Below are positions 34,701 to 43,582 of a stretch of 64,000 bases of DNA, one piece after another (position 1 is the stretch's first letter; the number at the start of each line of letters is the position of its first letter). The notes under the pieces are model-generated. The model had not been told where the DNA came from. It was given only the letters and a program-made list of their open reading frames with translations, and ran no database searches. The DNA lies in assembly GCF_932274485.2 (NCBI RefSeq), contig NC_065884.2:52390546-52454545 (forward strand), written 5' to 3'. The translations under genes and the position numbers were made by a program. Source of the DNA: Patella vulgata (lineage: Eukaryota; Mollusca; Gastropoda; Patellidae).

Positions 34701-36193
34701 CTGGAACGTCATTAATTGACTTTGGTGGCTCGACAGTGTCAACATATAGCCTACAAACTTTTCTTCCTAATATGGATTTTGGGGTCAGGCCCTCTTAAAA
34801 GGTAAGTGAACTTAGGCACCTGGGGTATATCTTCCGGGACGTTTTCTTCTACTCGTCCGTAAATCATACCCGGTTATTCAATGAAATGCAAGGATGTTTT
34901 AAAACATCGAGGCAGTAAGATGAACACTATGTGAACAGGAATAGCCGTTCTCTTCAGTTTTGTTTCTGGAGAAATCGAATTTGTCTCGGAATCCGAGTGC
35001 GTGTGTAGCTCTTCATTGGAAAATTGTTGTCAGATAGTCGGATTCTCAAGTTGATTGAATACGAGCTGGCGCATCAACTAGCAGATATGTGTTTGCCCAA
35101 CTTAAAGAAAGCTTGTTCGTAATAATTGCACATACTAAGCCATATTTTGAAACCCAGGTCTTTTGCCATGAAATAAAGAAACATTATGGGTCTTATACTA
35201 ACACTCCAATGTAACATAGTTGATTTATTAATGTCAATCAACCTCATACCCTTTTTACGCCCCCACCCCACGCTGATCTACAAACCCTTCATAACTGCAC
35301 CCTTGTTGTGTTTTTCTTTTTAAAATAAAAATATAATGTGAAGCAAGCAGTATATATCTAATCTGATTGTAAAAAGTCAAAAGTCTTTTTTTCTGACAAA
35401 ATAGGGCTATGGTTGACCTCATTCAGAATCAGTGATCAGAAACACTTTTCCATGGCATTCAAAACAATTTAGGTGGTTGCGTGTGAAAAAAGGATTAGTT
35501 TTAAAGACCCATATGCGGTCGCGTGACCTTCTTAATGACCCACATCGTTTCAAGTATCTCTAAGCGAACATATAACACCTAGTAGTCCAATAAGCTCAAC
35601 AAAATTTATGTATCATTAAGAGCAAAAATATGTTACTTTATGTCACCCTTTCTACAATAATGATGTCAATACGATTTCAAGATGCTCCATCCGGTGATGG
35701 TATTTATAAATTTAAAATATTGAAATGTTAAGTCTTACAACATCGCTTTTCTCCCCCAGAGTAGCTAGAATCCACATTCTGACGGCATCTGGGGTACCTC
35801 GTGCTTCTGTTGCATCATATTGCTGTAAATAAAAAAGAATCTAGATAAAATATATTTTCATTCAGATCTTCTTATCATGGGTTGGGACCACCAAAATGAA
35901 GTGAAATAATAATAGAATGGGGTTTATCGTATCTTGATTTTAGCGATATTATTAGTACTTCAGACTTTGAAATATTTGTATGATAAAACTTTCTTCAAAG
36001 GCGTCGTCATCGACAACGCTGTTCGTAATCCGGGAACTTGAAAATAGTTCCAATGGCGGACATCGTCATACAGCCGAGGCTAGATGTAGGGTACTGGAAT
36101 CTTATGAGGTTTGTCGAGTGTAAAGCACCTACTTACATGTTCAAGTTTTCGCTCAATGTCAGCTGCGAGACCACTTTTCGATGCACGGCTCAT
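26837..36193 (-). CDS. Single calponin-homology domain protein (transgelin/myophilin-like)
   Basis: Coding exons on the minus strand, in order: 36193-36137 (ATG; the exon continues as UTR to 36226), 35822-35739, 33267-33209, 28022-27800 and 26902-26837 (TAG). All borders are AG/GT and the phases fit; the product is 162 residues. It begins MSRASKSGLAADIERKLEH. The CH domain follows, with MWILATLGEK, LKDGTVLCR, FQKKCASPFVAMTNIENF, LFQTTDLYE and FLNVINCLHSLG in family order. This family binds actin and is abundant in muscle or contractile cells. The C terminus is a short acidic tail (ANGKDFEVKYTGVD..., ending DRD) without the GLQxG-type calponin repeat that most transgelins carry. No exon encoding such a repeat was found on this strand, though an alternative 3' exon could exist. 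The introns are large (up to about 5 kb) and full of repeats. Confidence 0.88.
27050..27428. repeat. Two SINE B fragments head to head
   Basis: 27050-27292 is a reverse copy ((GA)n, ATTAACGTCCACTCGACACA, head complement). From 27293 a forward partial copy begins at GTGAGTTTTCTCTGGGTCC and ends at GTGACGTTTAA. Both lie in the intergenic or intron DNA of the CH gene. Confidence 0.75.
27424..27590. repeat. Small TIR element, CGTTTCGTTTTTTATA ends
   Basis: Left end ATTTCGTTTCGTTTTTTATA and right end TATAAAAAACGAAACGAA are inverted. GATCC and GATCTG words lie outside. Same family as 8030-8310. Confidence 0.55.
28075..28490. repeat. Scrambled ATACGCCCACA-type element
   Basis: Left end TTTTTATACGCCCAGATTTT and GTATATTGTCGTCGCCCCTG. 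Then an inverted right-end piece (CAGCAGCTAAATCGCC) after a run of C, then an inverted core unit. The pieces look rearranged. Confidence 0.5.
28659..28713. repeat. (AT)n microsatellite
   Basis: Uninterrupted TA dinucleotide run of about 55 bases in the CH gene intron. Confidence 0.95.
29108..29213 (+). repeat. Tandem duplication of about 52 bases
   Basis: Two copies of TTAGAATTA-ATCC-TTATATCGGATAAGTACGAT-AGTAGAATCGAGTATT in direct succession with few differences. Confidence 0.85.
29676..30148. repeat. GC-rich palindrome built from CGACAAGTCGAC-type palindromes
   Basis: Arms (about 29676-29880 and 29937-30148) are inverted copies. Each arm contains its own inverted repeats (GGCGACAAGTCGAC, ATCAACCCGCCGAC, GTCGGCGGGTTGAT). 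The centre (about 29880-29935) holds CTTGCGCATTTGTTGATTGG. It lies in the CH gene intron. Open frames on both strands result from the palindrome and are not genes. Confidence 0.8.
31455..31665 (-). repeat. Truncated relative of the telomere-word MITE at 53.8-54.0 kb
   Basis: Contains CTTACCCTAACCCTAACC, CAACAATCACGTGCCCTAG, GACCTTGACGAAATCTTGAA and the end TTAAGAAATAGATTTAGCC. It matches the element at 53831-54035 read on the other strand; only one end is clear. Confidence 0.55.
34121..34312 (-). repeat. SINE B, partial
   Basis: Reverse copy: GGTTTAACGTCCACTC tail, internal deletion, AAACCCACGAGGTTGGGC and the B-box complement. Confidence 0.75.
34330..34930 (-). pseudogene. Broken coding relic with Cys-rich segment, probably from a mobile element
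   Basis: On the minus strand a stretch at 34486-34340 reads TTCASTTGCKPKRCGFIKLG followed by more cysteines, recalling CXC-type Cys-rich modules found in element-encoded proteins. Upstream (34930-34780) a further protein-like stretch is visible. The whole is broken in several places and abuts a SINE. The family is not recognised. Confidence 0.35.
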
Positions 36194-36477
36194 CCTGGCT
36201 GTAACAACTGGAATCCTCCGCGTTCACTAAAATATAACAAAGTGACCTTTAAAAACAACAAAACATGGTGCATTTGATGAATTATTAACGACCAGCGTCC
36301 TTATAATAAAATCAAGGACGGATTTAATATTGACATATCTAACGAATTCCAAATCTGTATTTTTCAGTGGTGTCTAGAAACAGTCAAAACAAGGTGTTAT
36401 CAAGCCCCTCCTCCTTTTTGAAAATACACCCAAATAAAACCAAAAAACAAAATATTTTTAAAACGTCTTTGCGAGGC

Positions 36478-36480
<3 letters not shown>

Positions 36481-36510
<30 letters not shown>
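36481..36510. repeat. (CT)n microsatellite
   Basis: Pure CT run of about 30 bases, 250 bases upstream of the CH gene's start-codon exon. It may be the remnant of a SINE B tail. Confidence 0.85.
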
Positions 36511-36515
<5 letters not shown>

Positions 36516-36940
36516 TCCCACAATCATCCTAGCATGATCTCGAGCAGTGTCTGAGAAGCTCTAAATAAATAACATTTTCCCCGACAAACGGGGGACATAA
36601 TCTTGACTTGTTTGTTATTTAGTCAATTTCAAATAAATTGACGGACCTAATTTTTGATATGACGTCACAATTCCAAGATACACACAATTACTAAACTTAT
36701 ACGCTGTTTGTCTACTACTAGAACAGACACTAAGCTAGTTGACCGATCGACAATTTTAATCGAAAACACTAAGTATATTTCGAAAATTCTGAGAAGTATA
36801 TAATATAATATATTCTGCTTTCATTTAATAAAATTGATTAGTCTAATTAGTTTAATTAGTCTTTTTGAGTATTACAATTGGGAACCGAGTACGACCGCAT
36901 TGCAAAACAGTATACTGATTGTTGGATATGGCGGGCATTT

Positions 36941-37007
36941 AGAGAGCGTGAGCGAAATGGGGTTTAACGTCCACTCGGCACAAACTGAGTCATTTCGGGA
37001 CTAACGA
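36941..37007 (-). repeat. SINE B, 3' tail fragment
   Basis: GGGGTTTAACGTCCACTCGG then CATTTCGGGACTAACG: the 3' end only. Confidence 0.7.
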
Positions 37008-38466
37008 AAGTTAGATAGTTCTCTATGTACAGATTGACAATTACTTATACAAGACAATCCATTTTGTATTACAAAAGTCGATATTTGATGTCATAGCAGA
37101 CACCCGCGAAAATCGCGATGTCAAAACGACCGGCAGAAGTATAGTTAAAGACACACGAATAGCATTCTCACAAACACTGGTGCTAGAGAACAAAGTTCTT
37201 TGCACAGCGATGTGTGTGCTAGTAAACCCACTTTAGTTCACATTAAATTTGTACTGTAAAAGGTGCAGAATCAAAAAATTCAAGTCTATTTTAGATGTTC
37301 AGTATTTGTATAGACAGTCGATGTGTAGTTAAGAGTCACAAAGCTAATGTCAAGTTACACAGGGCAGAAACAGGATTATTTAAAGTGGTGGGGGTTGGGT
37401 GGTAAAACAAAGGTACCTGTAATTTTTCTTTTTTGGACGTTTTTAAGGAGATATTTTTACACACACACCCCCACTGCCCCCCCCCCCCCTAAAAAAACAA
37501 CAAAAAAACCCCAAAATAACCCCCAGCTACGTCGACTATTAAAGGTACAATTATTGTTACGCTCTTCATTAAAGCAGTTTGTGAAATTCTTATTTCCGTT
37601 TCATATGTTCGAGTAATATAGTCGGACTGGTATCAGTGGCGAAGGTGTGATTTATCGCCGACGGGTGATAACATTTAAGCTTACTCATACAATGCTCAAA
37701 ATTTTTAATATCCATAAAGCTTATATCGCTATCAACATACGTCAATCGACATGATTGCCGGACTCATTACGTGACGATTATTCAATCCTAAATTGACACT
37801 CCTACTAACCATCTTAAATATAATAAAAACTAAATAAAGTTCGCGTGGGGGCGGAGGGGGTGGGAGTGTGTGTAGCACTACAACCCCACCCCCTCTGTAT
37901 CCGCGGCTGTTGTATGTAATAGTAAATTAAACGTAAAATATACAACTACCCACAAACTCTATGGCTTTTTTCAAACTAAGTTGACAATCACGGACGACTT
38001 TGCTGCTATATAGGAACGTGACAAATCATCGTCAATTTTTTGCTTTATTTGTGTTTATAAATCCGGCATCAACATACATGACGAATAACTGGGCTACAAA
38101 TCAGAATGCTTTAGTTTCAGAATGACGATAAAACGGGGTTAAAATTAAAAAAAGAGAGACCTAACTCTCCTTCCAATCTGTTCTATTTTGTTAATCAATT
38201 TGATTCTACATTTACAAAATATATATATTTTATATTAATTGTACTGCCAAAGTCTGTCTCTCCGACTCGATTGAATCTATAATATAAAATCATGAATTTT
38301 TCAATATAGTGAAAAATCCAAAAGGGCGTAAAAGTAGCAAAAAGTACTATCATCAGGGAACAAAAATGTACTAACAAAACAAACAAAATGAGTCATTTCA
38401 CCTAAACATATAAAGGCACAAGCAAGATAAATTGCTTAAGCGGCATTTTAGTAACTGAACGAGAAA

Positions 38467-39095
38467 AACACATTATGGCAGAATTATATGGAATACAAGT
38501 GACTTAAAACTTTATAACTGGCGACGTTTCGACGAGGACTCTCTCGTCTTTATCAAACAAAGAATCATAACCATTAGTATACAACGAAAGATAATGAATT
38601 AGAAACCATCAGGGGGGAGAGAAATGCGTTTTACCGTGCACTTGACACAAACTAACTAGGTATATGGTTAATTTTTATTTCAATAATTCGCTTGGGCGTA
38701 CTGCGTAGGGATCTTTAACAGTGGGGTGGAATCGGAGGACCCGGAGAAAACCCACGAGATTGGACATGTGACCCCATTCCTTAGTCACGTACAAGCAGAG
38801 AATCGAAACCACGCCATTTGACTCAATGACAGACCTTCTGATTAAACGCTTACGACCATCAAAGGGGTGAGATGTCATACGGTTGGGTAGTAATAAAATA
38901 CATGATTATAATAAAGACAGGTAAATTAAATGGATTAATGATGATACAGTACGTACTTAGTGGATATGTATGTGTAAACAAGGTGTAATAAAACTGAATT
39001 GATAACATCAAGCAGTGTGGAGAAGCCATAATGTCGAAACGTCGCTCAAATAAACTTTTTAGTAACTTGTATTCCATATAATTGTGCCATGTGTT
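38467..39095. repeat. Element with inverted ends carrying hammerhead-like motif; SINE B inside
   Basis: Inverted ends of about 65 bases share AATTATATGGAATACAAGT and GCGACGTTTCGAC. On the minus strand at 38551-38521 the order is TTGATAA, a perfect six-pair stem (GACGAG...CTCGTC) and GAAAC, close to a hammerhead core. A reverse SINE B occupies about 38613-38865. Penelope-like elements and retrozymes are known to carry such ribozymes; no reverse transcriptase is seen here. Confidence 0.5.
38613..38865 (-). repeat. SINE B, near full-length, nested
   Basis: Reverse copy from the GAGAGAAATG-side tail through GGACCCGGAGAAAACCCACG to the head complement, inside the element at 38467-39095. Confidence 0.75.
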
Positions 39096-40290
39096 ATCAT
39101 ACAAGATAATCTTAAATATTCAGTTTTTTTTAAACATTTTAATTAGAGCACTGGGGGTCACTCAATTATTGTTATCCAGTTTTCTTTAAGACCGTTCTTT
39201 TGAAATTTACAAATGGAAAATCTTGTATGCCGTCTGAACTAATTAGGATATTAAAATGTTCACATGATTATTTATTAGGCTACATGATATTTAGACATAC
39301 TTCACATTTCATCATTAGCCGAGCTGTGCCGAAATACGTTAACAAGCCGCTATTATAGAAATGTTTGGCAAAACTTTTCTATTTTTGTAGCAGAATTGAC
39401 TCAACATTGGCAGACGTCCCGGCACACGAATTCCTAGCTCAGCAACTCATATAGACAGCCTTGCACAATCAAAAATGCATCTGTCGAGAAATTCCTAACG
39501 ATAGCCTTCTTGATAGCTTTAATTGATTTTGACTTGTATCAGCAGGCATACATCGAATGGACCCGAATTTTTCTTATCTATTCCATAGCCATTAGTTGTA
39601 CCTATTTCATGTTCTGTATTTTATAGTAAACAGCATTATAGTTTTATATAATCCGTTTTTAAATTAAAAAAAACCCCATTCCAAATTCTTTAATCGGTAG
39701 ACTATTTTCATTTTATGTTACTGTTTTAGCATTTTATATGTTTATGTTATAAATAGCTTGTAGAATTTCTAGAAGTATCGACACTGCATAATTACTTATT
39801 AGTCTTAAGAAATTAATGCATTTCATTGTTGTGTTTGAATTATTTATTGTTTTTAAAATTGTCTGTATTTTACATAAAACTCCAGTTTTTGAACGATTTA
39901 TTTTATGTTCTTGTAAAAGAGAACTCAGCAGAAATTACCTACACCATTTTTAACTTTACCTTTTCAAAAATTAAAGATATTATTTTAATAAAACATTTTT
40001 GATAGGTTTATACTTATGTCAAATTGACAATTTCGCAAAAACTATTACTGCGTTGCTTCTTCACACATTTTCAGAAGATATTGTGATGTTCTAATTAAAA
40101 TTAGATTTCCATATCAATTTCCATATTAACCAGATAATAAAACATACTAAACGTTCGATATTTACGATAGAAAAACGATAAACGAAAAGTAACAAGTATT
40201 TGGTTATTTGAGAAACTAGGAAAATGTCGAATGTCAGGTAAACAGCGATGGGTGAAAAAGCAAAAGACGTACAAAAGTAAAGATACTCAC

Positions 40291-40378
40291 AAAATCCTTC
40301 GTTTACTTCTCGCAGGATACACCAAAGATGTTGCTTGGAATAGAACCAGTCGGTGGAATGGTTTTGCACGCGCTTGAT
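40291..40378 (-). other. Probable noncoding first exon of the CH-domain gene
   Basis: On the minus strand a TATA box is followed by about 85 bases ending at a GTGAGT donor (exon end 40291). It lacks a useful ATG, so it would serve as 5' UTR. It would splice to the acceptor before 36226, where the exon carrying the start codon begins. The link between the two exons is inference. Confidence 0.45.
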
Positions 40379-40400
40379 AAGAGGAAGCGAATGAGCTTAC

Positions 40401-40408
40401 CTTTTATA
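40401..40408 (-). promoter_or_regulatory. TATA box of the CH-domain gene
   Basis: TATAAAAG on the minus strand, about 30 bases upstream of the inferred transcription start near 40378. Confidence 0.45.
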
Positions 40409-41611
40409 GCCAAAGGAAGTAAATAATGTGGTTGAGGGTAACTCGAGTCACAAGAAAGTCTATAGTGAAAACTTACGGTATCGTGCTATGATTCACTTGT
40501 TATATTTTGAACGTTGTTTTGAAGAATAATTAGGTTTCGTGTAACTGGTTCTCTTAGTAAGCCGAATTCTCTGTGTCAGGGAAACGCCTATTTAATATAC
40601 GTACGTACGTGCGTACTGGAAAATTTTGAATCGATCTAGGTGGTTCCATAATGCAGTAAGAATAAAGGAATTAGATTGAACTTAGAGGTTCTCATAATAT
40701 TTTTTACTACGTCGGTTAAAACCTATATGTTATAGAAGCTATATTGATATGTTTAGAGTTGAGAGTTTCAATTTATTTACTTATCTTGTCTGCTAAATAC
40801 CAGGAATATCTTTACAGTGACTGATTATCAACCAAATCATCACCACAACCATGTGTCATAAAATTAGACTTTACATTTCCTTAAACTAATTTGCAGGGAA
40901 AATAAAAAAAAAACAATAGATAGTACATACATTAAAAATAGAACAAACAAAAATTGAAAAGAAAATCGTGAAAACTTAAAGTAAAAAAAATATAAAAACA
41001 ACAATAATAAAATGAGCAATACCCCCCCCCCCCCAAAAAAAAAAAAAAACGAAAAAAAACCCAAAAAAGCAAAAGAGAAAAAGACCCCAAAACAAATTGT
41101 TTTTATTAAAAATTATGCCTATTCACGTCAAAATATCTAGTGCATATTGCATATTTTGAGCGAAGCGTTGGTGTTCATTTTATGGAATTAGGTCTGTTGC
41201 GTAATTTAACATGTCTGTATTACAAAAATAGCCCAGGGGGAATTTATTGGTTGTGGTTCTTGTTATATGGTTGATGAACTAAGCTCCTCCTACTCTACCA
41301 TAGATGACGATTTCCATACCAGCAGTTTCCTCTATAAACAATTTTTGCTTATTTATCATAGCATTGATCATGACCATAATATTGGATAGGATTGGCGGCT
41401 TACTTAAAATTGTTGTTTTGTTGATTGGCTTTGCATGGTGACAATATCTCTGATACCTGATGCCTCATCAGAACTCTTGGCACCATACGTTTGATATTAT
41501 TTATTATAGTTACAGTGTCATAGTGGTGAATATGTTCAGACCTTCTCCGGGTCTCAACTGCTATATACGGATTGCGTCCATTATTTTGGTGCCAAACGAA
41601 CAGCTAGATTG

Positions 41612-41682
41612 TTAGTTCCTTTAGGAACGGCCTCTGATCGGACGAAGTCCTCTCCGATCAGAGACCGCCCCGAAAGGAACTA
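41612..41682. other. Strong hairpin
   Basis: TAGTTCCTTT (41613-41622) pairs with AAAGGAACTA (41673-41682), and CTCTGATCGGA (41632-41642) with TCCGATCAGAG (41653-41663). The loop is about ten bases. It is GC-richer than its surroundings; the role is unknown. Confidence 0.6.
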
Positions 41683-42090
41683 CGTACTATTCGGTCCACG
41701 TTGTGGTACGAATCCGGGAAATATGAGTCCAGTTTCCCAACCACACAACAACCAATTATACACCAGTACGTTAATAGGTTTACTGAACAGGACTTTCTGT
41801 GTGCATTTTTATTGGTATGCACCCGGCAGTGCAGTAATTAATGCTTATCTAAGTTTTAAAAAAAGTAAGTTTGAATTGTATGATAAAAGCACACCCCTCG
41901 CAATGTTTCGTTTGTTTTCGGGCCATTGTTTCAGGAATATGGATAAAATAACTTTTTGAAGAATAAAATTAAATGTGAGTAACTTATGGCAGATACAAAA
42001 CCGAAAGCCTGGTGAAGTGCATATTCCTGAAGCAATGGCCCGAGAAATCCCTCTGGATTAGGGCTTTATATCGATAGATGGCGGTTATGT

Positions 42091-42334
42091 AGTGTTTAAC
42101 GTCTGCTTCCACCGAAGGTGATATCGCAGACAAGTTGACTTAATTTCATTCTTTTTTATTATCTTAGCGCACGCGTCTTTGCTGTGGGAGGAAACCGGAG
42201 TACCCGGAATAAACCCGACACATACCACAGAGTAAAAATACACCAGGGATCGAAACCACGATCCGAAGCCAGGGGTGACCGGCCAGCGCGAGCTCGAAGC
42301 ATGACACTCTAGACCACTAGGCCATCCCGCCCCT
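42091..42334 (-). repeat. SINE C, tRNA-headed with V-like core
   Basis: Read on the minus strand: GGGATGGCCTAGTGGTCTAG (A box), TGGTTTCGATCCCTGG (B box), then CGGGTACTCCGG and TTTCCTCCCACAGC (V-like core), ending TTCGGTGGAAGCAGACG. Different head and 3' end from SINE B. Possible tail fragments lie at 56325-56345 and 60080-60100. Confidence 0.75.
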
Positions 42335-42942
42335 AAGATGGCGGTTAACACACCCGGAGAATTTACAGTGCAGCTACCAATGCGTGTAGTCTCGGTTGTC
42401 TTGATTGGGTTCATTTCGAGGCTGGATACATCTGTCTATGAGGGACCCGCTTTATGAAGATTTTCAACGTAAAGATTGTGAAACATTTTATAGTTACTTA
42501 TGTTTTTTTACCGTTATTATGTAAAGTGATTATGGATATGAAGTAAAGCTCAAGGACCCAAAGGATAGATTTATTATAACCAAGTTAAAACATATGGGAT
42601 AGATCTCGAACGATAAAATAATATTTAATTCCACGTTGCTCTGCAGTCTGGTCGAATGATATTGATAAACAAACTGAAAGTAGAACATTTTGATTTAGGT
42701 AGATCTTGTTCTATCACCCAATCATGTAACACATCTGTGACTTTATTCATGACATGGATTACAATGCATTGATATTATTATTAATTTTCCAGTTTCACAG
42801 CTATACTGTTGTTACTAGGTCATTCGACTCGTTCATTATTGAATTGCAAAATAAAAATATGATGAAACTTCATGAAATAAGCCATACGGTTGAATGAATA
42901 GTTTATTTTCACTATTTAGCAATTTGTTTCTACACTAAAGGG

Positions 42943-43172
42943 TGAAAGAGAGAAATGGGACTAAGTTTAACTACCACTCTACACAAACTAGGTCATTTCG
43001 TAACTGCCACTCGACCCAAACTGTAGGTCATTTCAGGCTTAATTCACTTGTTAGGGACCTTTTTCGAAGGATACCAGAGGAGCTGGAGAAAACCCATGAA
43101 GTTAAACATGCGACCCAACTCCTTGACCCTGACACATACAAGCAGGGAATCGAAACCATGCCACTTGGTTAA
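42943..43172 (-). repeat. SINE B, diverged, upstream of RLIG1
   Basis: Reverse copy with a partly duplicated tail (CACTCTACACAAACTAGGTC repeated as CACTCGACCCAAACTGTAGG), the core complement and the head complement. Confidence 0.7.
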
Positions 43173-43220
43173 ACGACATATGTTATGATCTATTGCACAC
43201 GGTATGATCTATATTGCACA

Positions 43221-43483
43221 CGGTTGCCCCTTGTAAGTGGTGCAGGATGAAGGACCTGGTAGGGACAGTATCTAGTCATTTGGATGGGATGAAAAACTGA
43301 AGTCCGTTATACATGGATTGACATAAAAAGATCTCTACTGTTGGAATTTGACATAAGAGTAGGCCATATGTACAGTGCTGATGTCCTGGCAAAATTTCCG
43401 TCATAGGACAGTGTATTACGTAGGCCTATGCCTGTCGTCATTAGCACTGTAGGACGTTAAACCCCATTGCATTTCATTTTATT
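43221..43483 (+). repeat. SINE A, 5'-truncated, directly upstream of RLIG1
   Basis: From TTGCCCCTTGTAAGTGGTGC to the tail GTAGGACGTTAAACCCCATT. It ends about 30 bases before the splice acceptor and 100 bases before the RLIG1 start codon. Confidence 0.8.
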
Positions 43484-43511
43484 AAATTTTTCCTCTTTAA
43501 TATTTTTTTAG

Positions 43512-43582
43512 ATATTTAGTGAGAAGACAAATTCTGTAGAAAGATGATGTGAATAGCTTGTGCCTGCTAATGACTATTAAAT
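43512..43582 (+). other. RLIG1: 5' UTR part of RLIG1 exon with upstream splice acceptor
   Basis: A pyrimidine-rich tract ending TTTTTTTAG (AG at 43510-43511) marks a probable acceptor, so the transcript likely starts in an unseen upstream noncoding exon. The leader contains a two-codon upstream ORF (ATG ATG TGA) before the true ATG. Confidence 0.4.

Noticed and set aside
40091-40369. 92-residue minus-strand frame
   Set aside because: Lacks an ATG at its start and overlaps the probable noncoding first exon of the CH gene and intron beyond.
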